Origin: Saprospiraceae bacterium
GTDB taxonomy: Bacteria; Bacteroidota; Bacteroidia; Chitinophagales; Saprospiraceae
Direction of reading: 5' to 3'
Length of the DNA stretch: 64,000 bases
NCBI GenBank assembly: GCA_019638385.1
Contig: JAHBTW010000002.1
Coordinates: 404,765 to 468,764, forward strand
Shown: positions 55,401-63,973 of the stretch, piece after piece
How positions within the stretch are numbered: position 1 is the stretch's first letter
Layout: each line of letters begins with the position of its first letter
The notes under the pieces: generated by a model
Database searches by the model: none
What the model was told of the DNA's origin: nothing
The model's input: the letters and a program-made list of their open reading frames with translations, nothing else
Made by a program: the position numbers and the translations under genes

Positions 55401-56532
55401 TTTTGTTGAAAAGTTTGCAGATCAAATCTCCACTTTGATTTTTCCAAACGCCCCATATACTGACACCCTCCAACATGGGGTTGAACAAAGCCCTCCGGAG
55501 GGTTATTTTTCGCAACCCGTAGCCCAGGGTTCCAATCCAGATGTTATCTTCGATATCTTGCCACAGTACATTGGACTGGCGATCGATGCGATAATCCGGC
55601 TTTTGGGGATTGAAATCGCCCTCCGCTGAAACGCTAAACAGTTGGTTTTCAAACACCACCCACAGTTGCCCGTCTTTCCCCACCGAAAAAGCAGGGTAGG
55701 TGTCGGAGGTTTGATTACTAAAAGAATAATATTGAAAACCACCGGCCCGCAAACGAAAAACGCCGGTACTGCAAGCGCCCCATATATCCCCTGAAGGCGT
55801 GTGTACCAAACTCCAGGTTTCGCGGGGAACACCCGGCGATTTTTGTACTTTGCTCACGGCCAATGAGCGGGCATCCACCCGGTAGAGGTTTTGTGAGGTG
55901 CCGATCCATATATTGCCGTCCTGAGTAACCAGCAAGGCGCGATACTCCTCAATGGCGCCGGGTACCGACAACTGCGGCGGCGGAATGGGAATGGTAACGA
56001 GTTGGGCCAGCCGGCTCAAATCGGGCGTATCAGGCAAGGCATTTGCCCAGGCATCCGGGATTTCTAACCGGAACACGCCGCCGCCCCGGTTGGCGATCCA
56101 GATATGCCCCGCTTTGTCTTCCACAATACAGAGCACATCGTAGGCAATCAGATTGCCTTTGTTGTAAATGACCGGCAGGTTGAAATAATAAAAGCGGTTC
56201 GTTTTGCGGTCGAACAACTGCACTCGCTTGTTCTCTGAACCAATCCACAGCAGCCCTCGGCTGTCTTCCAGCAGTGCCGTGGCGGTGTTGTCCCGCAGGG
56301 AGTACGGGTTCTCTGTGTTGTTGGTCCAAACTTTGAAATTGTAGCCGTCGTAGCGATTCAGTCCGTCTTTGGTAGCAATCCAGAGGAACCCGTCGCGGGT
56401 TTGGATCACATCGTATATCATGCCCTGCGACAAGCCGTCGTCAATGGTGAGGCTTTCCCATGTTTTGTGCTGCCCGATGAGAGCACTTATGGGCAGCGCC
56501 AGAAGCAACACAAGACAGAAGGCTGATTTCAT
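52441..56532 (-). CDS. Hybrid two-component regulator (Reg_prop/Y_Y_Y-HisKA-REC-AraC)
   Basis: 1363 residues from the ATG at 56532, which opens a signal peptide (MKSAFCLVLLLALPISALIG); 39 upstream codons in frame are not protein-like. In order: Reg_prop beta-propeller repeats (GLSQGMIYDVIQTRDGFLWI onward, to about 660), a Y_Y_Y domain (about 670-750), one transmembrane helix (LAYVLYALILAGIVWQLW), HisKA with His852 in NVTHEFRTPL, HATPase_c with DTGIGIPAAE and GTGIGLALSRELA, a receiver domain with Asp1161 in ISDLMMPVKDG, and an AraC-type helix-turn-helix at the end. This is the full HTCS architecture that in Bacteroidota senses periplasmic oligosaccharides or similar ligands and controls nearby genes. 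No SusC/SusD pair is near; the target is unknown. Confidence 0.95.
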   Translation of the reverse strand: MKSAFCLVLLLALPISALIGQHKTWESLTIDDGLSQGMIYDVIQTRDGFLWIATKDGLNRYDGYNFKVWTNNTENPYSLRDNTATALLEDSRGLLWIGSENKRVQLFDRKTNRFYYFNLPVIYNKGNLIAYDVLCIVEDKAGHIWIANRGGGVFRLEIPDAWANALPDTPDLSRLAQLVTIPIPPPQLSVPGAIEEYRALLVTQDGNIWIGTSQNLYRVDARSLAVSKVQKSPGVPRETWSLVHTPSGDIWGACSTGVFRLRAGGFQYYSFSNQTSDTYPAFSVGKDGQLWVVFENQLFSVSAEGDFNPQKPDYRIDRQSNVLWQDIEDNIWIGTLGYGLRKITLRRALFNPMLEGVSIWGVWKNQSGDLICKLFNKIVRYDPATGKLSDEPAFPDALPQQNDLLYLPNGEYWLLSGLREGNINENELRHYRPDGSLIKSYGINAIGRNTYSRLLRTRDGALWVSGSYGKLLRLDPPTGRQTIFDFGALFGEEQETVLTIALAEDGNGHIWAGTQYGLVKGSLKADKMDFQLIKATGQSGTAPNNNSIACILPDPEKPDAVLWIGTKGGGINRLNIRSGAFSYITTEEGLPNDVVYGILPDNSGHFWCSTNRGLAKIRIEGDRAVSITPFTAGDGLQSNEFNTQAFSKAPSGELLFGGVNGINRFFSEKLQFSDKPPQVYIIGLKVNNLSFPFQALGDGTGRNRQYMELSHAENNLSIEFAAMDFTAPGKNQYRYQLLPVEKNWSPARPDRFAHFTHLAPGRYLFRVQGSNSVGVWNDTPVELEIVIHPPWWLSPLAYVLYALILAGIVWQLWRFQVGRVKMHEQLAFEHRETERVKALEQLKTNFFSNVTHEFRTPLSLILEPARRIVARASDAEIRTNAVHIETNSLRLLDMVNQLLDLAKLEGGSMKVELRLGDFAETVRETFRSFLPLAEKRGVELSLSVATDLPHVEFDAPKVELILNNLLSNALKFTPAGGKVSVEVRLIPSPERSSIQAPERSSGILVSVSDTGIGIPAAELDKVFDRFYQADGAHTHAGEGTGIGLALSRELAQLMGGGITVASEPGKGSVFTFRLPVSTAFPAQERGPIAAGTATMPSIESESAPYRREEELPVALVIEDNPDLRTFIRQSIAAYWQVVETSNGGEGLQKAVELIPDIVISDLMMPVKDGYEVCEELKNNELTAHIPIILLTARANMDARLKGLRTGADDYLTKPFNTEELLARMENLLQLRRKLRERFSNHLVADAASEPAGEQPFLSPPDQEFLRRLRLLVEENLSDETLGVEEFAKRLFISRSQLHRKLKAVADQSATDFIRNYRLDRAMQLLKNGEGSVSEVASEVGFGSEKYFSTAFKEKFGVSPSKVR

Positions 56533-56669
56533 TATACCAATTGCAGTAGTGTGTGCAAATGTATGATTTTTGGCATACAAATACACTGCACGGCTATAGT
56601 GAGTGGTGGGCGGTAGGCGAGCCTTTATCAAAAGTAGATTCGACAGCAATCATGCCATTTTTTATTTCA

Positions 56670-56727
56670 ACACATAGAAACATAGGCACATAGTCTTTTG
56701 TATATGTCTCTATATTTCTATGTATTT
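56670..56727. repeat. AT-rich quasi-palindrome in the 380-bp gap upstream of the hybrid regulator
   Basis: A left arm built of ACATAG words (56670-56693) is nearly complementary to the right arm (56701-56727); ACATAGAAACATAG pairs with CTATATTTCTATGT at one mismatch. The rest of the gap 56533-56912 holds no gene. The element belongs to the same style of word-repeat spacers seen after other genes in the window. Confidence 0.5.
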
Positions 56728-56835
56728 AAAAAATAATTCTGTGCATCTAAAGTCAAGTTGTGTTTTGATACAGCCTCATACTGCCTACCGCGCCAGAGGC
56801 GTTCCTTCGGGAAAAATGTACTCAATATTCAGTTC

Positions 56836-56871
56836 AAACAAAAAACAGCCGGAGCATTTGCCCTGGCTGTT
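56836..56871 (-). terminator. Rho-independent terminator of the giant tandem-repeat gene
   Basis: On the minus strand AACAGCC pairs with GGCTGTT across a 14-nt loop and is followed by a run of Ts interrupted by G (TTTTTGTTTG-like). It lies about 40 bp after the stop at 56913. Confidence 0.65.
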
Positions 56872-56912
56872 GTAAGAATACTCTTATACCATTTCTATCC
56901 ACGCGGTGGGTT

Positions 56913-59900
56913 CTATTCGCGTGAAAGAACTATGCGTTTCACCGCATCCGGCAGGCCGTCCGTTTTCACTTTCACCAGATACATACCATTTTGGAACGCC
57001 GACAGGTCGAGCTGTTCTATCACGGTTTGCACCTCCTCTATCTCCACAAAGTGCAACAACTGCCCGGTGAGGCTATACACCTCCACGCGTACGGCTCTTC
57101 CGAGGTATTGAGCAAGGTCCACATTCAGCTCCCCGCTCGTCGGGTTCGGATATGCCTCAAAACCCGCAGCTTGCAACTCATGGCTCACCGCTCCATCAAC
57201 CCCCACTAACGGCGGCACATTGCTGCCCGTGAAGCCCACATTGGCAAACGTAGCCGTCACAGTACTGGTTTGTTGGTAATTGGTGGTCACCAAACCCACC
57301 TGTATGCAGGCATTCATCGGGATGTTCTGCGCGCCTACGAAGTACCAGGCCAATCCATTGGGCGATACATACATGCTGAACTGACTGCCCGCCCTTACGA
57401 TGCGCAACCAATACCGACTCTGGCTCGGAAACTGCTGCGGATTGGCCGCGCCGTTGGTCGTGGTGCGGAATTCACGGCGGCTCAAGGTGCTCAGGTTGGT
57501 CATCAACTGCGCTTTCTTCGCGCCGGCGGCATTGCTCTCGCGCATCACTACGCCCGCCCAGCCGAGCGCCGTGCCGCTGATGTCGGTCACTTGTGCCGTG
57601 ATGCTGCCGTCGCCGCAGAGCGTGCGCTGTGCAAAGGCCGTGGCATCGCTCGTGAAGCCGGGGCCGTAGAAGCAGTTGGTGCTCGTTGCCGTCCATACGC
57701 CGTTGACCGGATTGTAAGCGATGCTGTTGCCGTCGGCACAGTTGACGCCATTCGGGTTTTGACTCCAGCCGCAGGGCAGACCGCCTATGGTGATGTTGCT
57801 CGTGCAGGTACTCGGGTTGCCGTTAATGTCCGTCACGGTGACTGTTACCGGAACTGTTTGGCCGACCTGCTCGCAAGAGATACCCGTCGGCGACAGTACG
57901 ATCGTGGCCACGCCGCAGTTGTCGGTGGTATCTACGAGACTACCGGCGTTGAGCGGGATGGTATTCTCCCCGTTGAAGGTCACGGTTTGGTTGAAGCACT
58001 GTATCGTCGGCGGTGTGTTGTCCACCTTGATGACCGTGAAAGAACAACTGTCTATATTGTTGTTAATGTCGGTGGCGTACAGCCTCACTACCATGTTGCC
58101 CGCACCGGACACGAGGGTGCCTGCTGTCGGAGATTGGGTCACGCTTTGCACCCCGCAGTTGTCGCCCGTCGTAGCTAAACTCGTGTAATTGGGCAGTAAA
58201 GCCGTGCAATTTACGCCCAGCACTAAAGTTTGCGTGGGGGGGCAATTAATGCTCGGTGGCATGTTGTCGGGACTGAAGTTGACCATTACTGAGGAGGAGG
58301 CTGTGCAGCCGTTGGCCGCAGTAATTGTGACGGCATAAGTGCCTTCCTGGGTCACCGAGATATTCTGGTCGGTGGAGTACGGGCTGTCGTTGCGGGCCCA
58401 ATTGTAGCTGACGGCAGCGGTCACGCTTAGGGTTGTCTGCGGATTATCGCAGTCTAAGTCCAGACCGTTGTTATTGCTGATGACCGCAGTAGGCGAGATA
58501 CATTGGCCGGGTATTGTTTGGCCAACCTGCATACTGCCGCTGCGGCATCCGTCGGCGCCGAGTACAGAAGCGATAATCGTCTGTGCCGGGCCGGTCTGAT
58601 TGTAAGACGGCAAAGTGCTGCTCCATGTCGTTCCGCCGTCGGTGGAGTATTCAATCGTGCCGCCCGTACCGCTCACCGTGCCGATGGCGATGCTGCCGCC
58701 GCCGACCGTGCAGTCGGTGCAGGTGCTGTTGGTGATGGCCAAAGTACCGGTCGGCGCATTGGGGGTGACGCAGGTGCCGGGAACGGTCGTTACTCCGGTA
58801 GAAGCCGGGCTGACGGTATTGGCGTCCTCATCGCATACGCAGCGAGTCTGGATGGTTTGAGCCGGACCGGTAACATTATAGATCGGTAGAGTGGTGCTCC
58901 AGCTTTGGCCACCATCAGTGCTGTACTGAATACTGGAGCCTGTGGGGCATCCCGTTGTGGGTGGTATTATGCTGCCACCTGATACCGCGCAACCTGTAGT
59001 GCAGGTGCTGTTGGCAATTTGCACTTCGCCGGGGGCCGTGGTCAAACTGGGGCATGCTGCCACCACCGTCAGCACCACATCATTACCGGTACCGCCGATG
59101 TAGGAGATGGTGGCATCCAGTCCGCTCCCCAGGAAGTTGTTGATGGTAGCGCCTTCGGCCAGCCCGTTGAACGTTCCGATAATGGGGTCTGTGTCGTCGT
59201 TGTCCACGATGAGGAACACATCGCCGTCGGTGGGGGTGTATGCACCGCTGAACACGAGGTCCACGCCGTCCAAGTTTACCATACCCACCACGGTGAGCCG
59301 AGAGTAGGTGCTGCTCGTGCCGTCGCCGGGGCTTGTGCCATTGATGACAATGGCGAGGTCGCTAGCGAAAGAAACTGTGCCTGCGGTAGCGTCAGTGCCG
59401 TTGAAGGTCGGTTTTACCGCCGCCGGGGATGTGCCCGGGTCAAGCAGCAGGGTGCCGCCACCGGTATTGAGGTTTTGGTTAAAAACCACATCGCCGCCGC
59501 TGCGCAGTTGCACATGGGTAGCCGCCGGGCGGCTGATGGCCGCGCTGACCGTCAGGTTGCCGCTATTCACGTCGCCGATGATGAGGGTGCTTGCGGTCAC
59601 GAGGTCGAGTTCAGTATCTGTCAGGCCCAGCGTGAGAGGGCTGCCGCTAAACACGTCTGCACCGCCCAGATTGATGAGCGTACCCGCTGTGCGCGGGCGA
59701 ATCGTCGTGGTGCCCGTGCCGGAATTGACAAAGCCGGAAGAGATTATATTGACCCCGTTGGCAAGTATTGTGATGTCGGCATTACTGCCGGAGGTGATGG
59801 CGCCGCTGGTCTGTAGCCGCAGCGCTTCGACGGGATTGGTACCCGTGTTGCCCGTACCCTTCACTTCTACTGACCCGCCGGAGGAGGTGATACGGGAATT

Positions 59901-61898
59901 GGCGTTCAATACATAAACGCCGAAATTGTTGTTCCCGCTGGATGCGCCGCCGATGCCTTCCACCGTCACGGTACCGCTGCCGCCGGCGCTGATCTCACCG
60001 CCGGAAATTATATAAACGCCATAGTTGGCGGCCGACCCGCTGCTGCCGCCCCCCGTGCCCTTCACCTCTACCGACCCGCCGGAGGAGCTGATACGGGAGT
60101 TGGTGCCATTTATATTAATGCCGTAATTGCTGCTCCCCGTGGGACTACCACCAAGGCCCTCCACCGTCACGGTGCCGCTGCCGTCGGCGCTGATTGCGCC
60201 ACCGGCTTGTACATAAACACCATAATTGTTGATGGATGAGCCGCTGCCGCCGCCCGTGCCCTTCACCTCTACCGACCCGCCGGAGGAGCTGATGCGGGAG
60301 TTGGTGCCATTTATATTAATGCCGTAATTGCTGCTCCCCGTGGGACTACCACCAAGGCCCTCCACCGTCACGGTGCCGCTGCCGCCGGCGGTGATCTCGC
60401 CGCTGGTTTGTATAACAACCCCAAAATTATTACTGGATGAGCCGCTACCACCGCCCATGCCCTTCACCTCTACCGACCCGCCGGAGGAGGTGATGCGGGA
60501 GTTGGCGTTCAGTACATACACGCCATAGTTGGCCCCACCAGATGCACCGCCGGTGCCCTCCACGGTTACACTGCCGCTGCTGCCGCCGGTGATCTCGCCG
60601 CCGAGATTTACCACAACGCCAAAATTACTACCTAACGCGCCGTTGTTGCCCCCCATGCCCTTCACCTCTACCGACCCGCCGGATGAGCTGATGCGGGAGT
60701 CGGCGTTCAATACATAAACGCCGTAATTGTGATTCGCACCGGATGCGCCGCCGATGCCCTCCACCGTCACCATGCCGCTGCCGCCAGCGGTTATCTCGCC
60801 GCCGAAATCTATACTAACGCCATAATTGAAGACCGATGAGCCGCTGCCGCCACCTGTGCCCTTCACCTCTACCGACCCGCCGGAGGAGGTGATGCGGGAG
60901 TTGATGCCAACTATATTAACGCCATGATTGTTGCTCCCGCCGGATGCACCGCCGATGCCCTCCACAGCCACCATGCCGCTGCCGCCCTGTATTTTCCCTG
61001 CAGAGACTACCTGTATACCATGCTGGTTAGTGCCACTATTTCCTCCCTGACCCTTTACAGACAACAGCCCGCTGCCATTGACCTGGAGGCTGCTGCCATC
61101 CAAGTTAACGCCAACGAAGTTGCCTGCTGTGGGTGTGCCCTGCTGATTGGCCTCCACCGTCAGGTTGCCGTTTTCGGTTTCGATACTGCCGCCGCTGTTG
61201 ATGGTCACGTTGCGGCTCACTTTTATCGTGGCTGTGCCACTGCCGGAAAGGATGAGGTTGGCATTCGCCGCTACCGTTACCTGATCTACGCCGGGCGTAG
61301 CGTCGTCGTTTTGCAAATCCACATCAAGGTTGGCATCGGAGGCAAAGTTGATGTCGCCGTTGAAGTTCACTACATCATCGCCTGTGCCGCCGTTGATGGT
61401 GAGGCTTGGCAGGTTGGCCGTGAAGGCGCCGATGTCAATGATGTCGTTGCCGCCTGCTGCGTTGATGGTGATGGAGGTAGCACCCACCAGCGCTACGTCC
61501 GCAGGTGTGGTAAAGGCTGTGGCCGAGCCGCCGTCAATGGAGTAGGTACGGGTGTTAGGTGTGACCACAAAGCGGATATTACTGCCGCTTTCGGACACGT
61601 CGAGTACATCGCCGTTGCCGGAATTGTCGGTGATGACGATGTTGTTGCCGGTGGTGGTGATGGTGTAGTCGGGTATGAGTGACACCGTGCTTTCAAATGC
61701 GCCTATGTCCCGAATGCCGAACTGCGGCCGGGTGGTTCCTCGCTGATCTTCTGTGAGCGTGCTGCCGGGGTCGGCTGCCTTAAAAGCAGGGCTGAGCGAC
61801 AATAAGGCATGCGTGAAAGTGGAGCCTCCGTTGTTTGCCAATGGGCCGATTTTGGGATCAATGGCGGCAGCAGGATGAATCGCATACATGTCCGTCAT
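56913..61898 (-). CDS. Giant T9SS cargo protein, C-terminal part, downstream of a frameshift
   Basis: 1661 residues in this frame. The beginning (DPKIGPLANNGGSTFTHALL, then SLSPAFKAADPG ... IRDIGAFES) is the usual end of a choice-of-anchor Q beta-helix, so it continues the ORF 61858-63579 rather than starting a protein; the frames overlap by 41 bases. Next come a beta domain, six to seven Gly/Ser-rich 67-residue repeats (SSGGSVEVKGTGG; GSGTVTVEG), a beta-helix end, several Ig-like modules (PTGTLAITNSTCTDCTVGGG), HYR-like segments (DTTDNCGVATIVLSPTG), a concanavalin-like module (about 1380-1570), and a type A sorting domain (GFEAYPNPTSGELNVDLAQY ... VYSLTGQLLHFV ... NGMYLVKVK). As it stands this part lacks a signal peptide. 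Confidence 0.85.
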   Translation of the reverse strand: MTDMYAIHPAAAIDPKIGPLANNGGSTFTHALLSLSPAFKAADPGSTLTEDQRGTTRPQFGIRDIGAFESTVSLIPDYTITTTGNNIVITDNSGNGDVLDVSESGSNIRFVVTPNTRTYSIDGGSATAFTTPADVALVGATSITINAAGGNDIIDIGAFTANLPSLTINGGTGDDVVNFNGDINFASDANLDVDLQNDDATPGVDQVTVAANANLILSGSGTATIKVSRNVTINSGGSIETENGNLTVEANQQGTPTAGNFVGVNLDGSSLQVNGSGLLSVKGQGGNSGTNQHGIQVVSAGKIQGGSGMVAVEGIGGASGGSNNHGVNIVGINSRITSSGGSVEVKGTGGGSGSSVFNYGVSIDFGGEITAGGSGMVTVEGIGGASGANHNYGVYVLNADSRISSSGGSVEVKGMGGNNGALGSNFGVVVNLGGEITGGSSGSVTVEGTGGASGGANYGVYVLNANSRITSSGGSVEVKGMGGGSGSSSNNFGVVIQTSGEITAGGSGTVTVEGLGGSPTGSSNYGININGTNSRISSSGGSVEVKGTGGGSGSSINNYGVYVQAGGAISADGSGTVTVEGLGGSPTGSSNYGININGTNSRISSSGGSVEVKGTGGGSSGSAANYGVYIISGGEISAGGSGTVTVEGIGGASSGNNNFGVYVLNANSRITSSGGSVEVKGTGNTGTNPVEALRLQTSGAITSGSNADITILANGVNIISSGFVNSGTGTTTIRPRTAGTLINLGGADVFSGSPLTLGLTDTELDLVTASTLIIGDVNSGNLTVSAAISRPAATHVQLRSGGDVVFNQNLNTGGGTLLLDPGTSPAAVKPTFNGTDATAGTVSFASDLAIVINGTSPGDGTSSTYSRLTVVGMVNLDGVDLVFSGAYTPTDGDVFLIVDNDDTDPIIGTFNGLAEGATINNFLGSGLDATISYIGGTGNDVVLTVVAACPSLTTAPGEVQIANSTCTTGCAVSGGSIIPPTTGCPTGSSIQYSTDGGQSWSTTLPIYNVTGPAQTIQTRCVCDEDANTVSPASTGVTTVPGTCVTPNAPTGTLAITNSTCTDCTVGGGSIAIGTVSGTGGTIEYSTDGGTTWSSTLPSYNQTGPAQTIIASVLGADGCRSGSMQVGQTIPGQCISPTAVISNNNGLDLDCDNPQTTLSVTAAVSYNWARNDSPYSTDQNISVTQEGTYAVTITAANGCTASSSVMVNFSPDNMPPSINCPPTQTLVLGVNCTALLPNYTSLATTGDNCGVQSVTQSPTAGTLVSGAGNMVVRLYATDINNNIDSCSFTVIKVDNTPPTIQCFNQTVTFNGENTIPLNAGSLVDTTDNCGVATIVLSPTGISCEQVGQTVPVTVTVTDINGNPSTCTSNITIGGLPCGWSQNPNGVNCADGNSIAYNPVNGVWTATSTNCFYGPGFTSDATAFAQRTLCGDGSITAQVTDISGTALGWAGVVMRESNAAGAKKAQLMTNLSTLSRREFRTTTNGAANPQQFPSQSRYWLRIVRAGSQFSMYVSPNGLAWYFVGAQNIPMNACIQVGLVTTNYQQTSTVTATFANVGFTGSNVPPLVGVDGAVSHELQAAGFEAYPNPTSGELNVDLAQYLGRAVRVEVYSLTGQLLHFVEIEEVQTVIEQLDLSAFQNGMYLVKVKTDGLPDAVKRIVLSRE
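59857..61059 (-). repeat. Six 201-bp tandem repeats inside the giant gene
   Basis: The conserved word CCCTTCACCTCTACCGACCC (plus strand) recurs at 59857, 60058, 60259, 60460, 60658 and 60859, a period of 201 bp (once 198), always a multiple of three. Copies near 60058-60460 are almost identical. A more degenerate unit follows toward 61059. Unit number is likely variable. Confidence 0.9.
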
Positions 61899-63579
61899 AG
61901 CGTATCCAAAGGCTTGATTCTACCACGCCAATTATATTGTAACCCTCGCTGATAAAACCATTTTGAACATCCCTAAATGCTTGATTGCTTACGTTGGTTG
62001 CTATGTTTTTTGCAATGATGGTATTGCTTATCTTTACGTTTTCAGTCAAATTACCTGTTGCCACTCCACCACCTGAATTATTGGCAGTATTATTGGCGAT
62101 GGTACAAAACCGAATGAATGAATCACCCATGGCGTTAGGCGAGACTATACTGACACCGCCCCCCAGTTGATCGGCTGTATTGCCAGATACGGTACAGTTG
62201 GTCAACTGTATGATGCCCATATTGCTGTAAATACCACCGCCGCTACCTCCCGCGTTTAATTGAATGTGGGTCGTATTGCCGCTGACGGTACATTTATCCA
62301 TAATAAGCGTTCCGTTATTGTTGTAAATACCGCCGCCATTATGTCCGAAATTCACTACACCCGAACGATTGCCCGATACGATGCAGTTGGTCATCGTCAA
62401 AATACCCGAGTTGTTGTAAATGCCGCCGCCATGACCATCTTGGGTGACGGAATTGTCGGTTATGGAATTGGATATAGTACAGCCATTAAGCGTTAGGTTG
62501 CCACTGTTATAAATGGCGCCGCCAAAGGCAGTTGAACTGTTGATGTTAGATTTTCCGTTGGTGAACGTGACATTGTTTATGACCACGGTGACGCCTGCGA
62601 CAATCTGCATCACCCTGTCTATTTCATCGGCGTCAATGGTGGCGCCATTGCCGTTGATGGTGAGATTTTTTTGTACGTCAAGGTCTCCTGTGCCGGGCGT
62701 TATGTTCAGGCCCTCATTTCCTGCTGTTCGTGATAGGGTATAGGTTGCATTTGCCGCCAGTTCGATGACACATCCGTCAGAAGCATAGCGTATGGCCTCG
62801 CGAAGCGAGATGCCTGTGCCCCCACCCAGAAAACCATCATCTTCGTCTGCCGTGGTGGTGACCGTAATAGGGCATGTAAAGGCACTGAAATTATCAATTG
62901 CAAAGCTTGGTCGGGAGCCACTACCCGATACTTGCCGCGAAGCCCAGCGAAGCTGCACTACGGCTTGGTTGTCGCAAGCTGCGGGCAAGGCAATCATTTT
63001 GTTCTCCAGCTTTTGGGGTGTGGTCACTGTCCCGATTTGGGTGGTCGTATTGTTCTGGTATTCAATTCCCGTCAGCGTGGTAAAGTCCCCGGATGTGCCT
63101 ACACGATATTGCAGGGTGGCCTCATTGATACGGGTATTGGAGCTTCCGTCGTACGGGTTTCGGATGGTCATGATGTCGTAGCTGACCTGAACGTTGGTAC
63201 TGCCGGTCGTGTTGAGCGCCACCGCGAGGGATAAGTCCAGGGAGCCACTATTCAAGAAGCCAATCTTGCCGTTGTAGTTGTGTACATTGCCATTGGTGGT
63301 GGAAGCGTCAGAACTGGCGGTGAGCGCACGATCCCCTGTGGGGGCTGTTGTGCGGAATGTGGCCTGTGGGGAAGTCGCCAACTGCCAGCCCTGCCAGCCC
63401 ACCGGGTATGTGGTGGAGCTATGTGCCAGGGTGCCGAAGTCTTGGGCGTAAGGGAGGCTCTGCGCCGTTGGGTTGGTCTGTGCCCATCCGGGTATCGTTA
63501 CTACAAGTAGCGAAAAAACCACGCTCAAAACGCGCAGCGAAAAACCGGCCGTCTGCCGGAGGGTAGAAATACGGTTCAT
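61858..63579 (-). CDS. Giant T9SS cargo protein, N-terminal part, ends at a frameshift
   Basis: 573 residues from the ATG at 63579, chosen because it opens a signal peptide (LSVVFSLLVVTIPGWAQ); an upstream ATG at 63681 is in frame but gives a poor leader. Residues about 30-235 are a beta-sandwich (YAQDFGTLAHSSTTYPVGWQ ... RPSFAIDNFSAFTC). About 245 onward is a right-handed beta-helix starting ADEDDGFLGGGTGISLREAI, with Asn/Gly-rich rungs (NCTVSGNTADQLGGG). It reads in family style to GYNIIGVVESS and then turns into LWIRYDGHVCDSSCC-like nonsense before a stop at 61858. The expected continuation lies one frame away in the ORF ending at 56913, so these are two halves of one gene. Confidence 0.85.
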   Translation of the reverse strand: MNRISTLRQTAGFSLRVLSVVFSLLVVTIPGWAQTNPTAQSLPYAQDFGTLAHSSTTYPVGWQGWQLATSPQATFRTTAPTGDRALTASSDASTTNGNVHNYNGKIGFLNSGSLDLSLAVALNTTGSTNVQVSYDIMTIRNPYDGSSNTRINEATLQYRVGTSGDFTTLTGIEYQNNTTTQIGTVTTPQKLENKMIALPAACDNQAVVQLRWASRQVSGSGSRPSFAIDNFSAFTCPITVTTTADEDDGFLGGGTGISLREAIRYASDGCVIELAANATYTLSRTAGNEGLNITPGTGDLDVQKNLTINGNGATIDADEIDRVMQIVAGVTVVINNVTFTNGKSNINSSTAFGGAIYNSGNLTLNGCTISNSITDNSVTQDGHGGGIYNNSGILTMTNCIVSGNRSGVVNFGHNGGGIYNNNGTLIMDKCTVSGNTTHIQLNAGGSGGGIYSNMGIIQLTNCTVSGNTADQLGGGVSIVSPNAMGDSFIRFCTIANNTANNSGGGVATGNLTENVKISNTIIAKNIATNVSNQAFRDVQNGFISEGYNIIGVVESSLWIRYDGHVCDSSCCRH

Positions 63580-63787
63580 ATCGTTTGGTATTAATGTGTC
63601 GGGAAGAAGTGTTGCCGAAAGGCGGCAGGACGCATTGGCTTCAAAACCAATTGGATGAGTTGTAAAGGTGCGATTTGTCATTAGCAGCAGTTTAAAGACA
63701 GGCCGTATAAAAGGCTATTGCCAACGTAAAACTACTGATTTCTGTCAACTCTCCGGTCCCGGCGCAGAAGAATTTAAAAACTAAAAT
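63580..63787. other. Upstream region of the giant gene, no coding content
   Basis: The stretch holds no credible gene. It should contain the promoter of the giant minus-strand gene; a -7-like TACGTTGG is present on the minus strand near 63719-63726 but is weak, and I see no clear operator. Confidence 0.2.
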
Positions 63788-63824
63788 GCAGAGAGGGCAT
63801 CTCCTGAAGAGACGCCCTCTCTGC
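63788..63824 (-). terminator. Terminator of the gene at the right edge
   Basis: An 11-bp perfect stem GCAGAGAGGGC (63788-63798) / GCCCTCTCTGC (63814-63824). On the minus strand it is followed by ATTTTAGTTTTTAAA. It lies 150 bp after the stop codon at 63974; that 150-bp stretch contains only word repeats of the type GTATGC/GTACGC/GGCAGTATGC. Confidence 0.7.
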
Positions 63825-63973
63825 GTACTTGAGCTTGCCACGCAAGGCGTGGTGGTTATCCGGCGGGTTCTACCCGCTTTGTGCACAGGGGCGGAACGGA
63901 GTTCCGCTAAACTATCTCGTCTTCAGTATGCGGTACGCAATAGGCTAGGCGGCACTGCATACTGCCTACCGAC

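Noticed and set aside
56913..61898. Programmed +1 frameshift as the reason for the split giant gene
   Set aside because: No slippery run with a rare codon or stimulatory structure is evident at 61858-61929; a mutation or sequence error is simpler.
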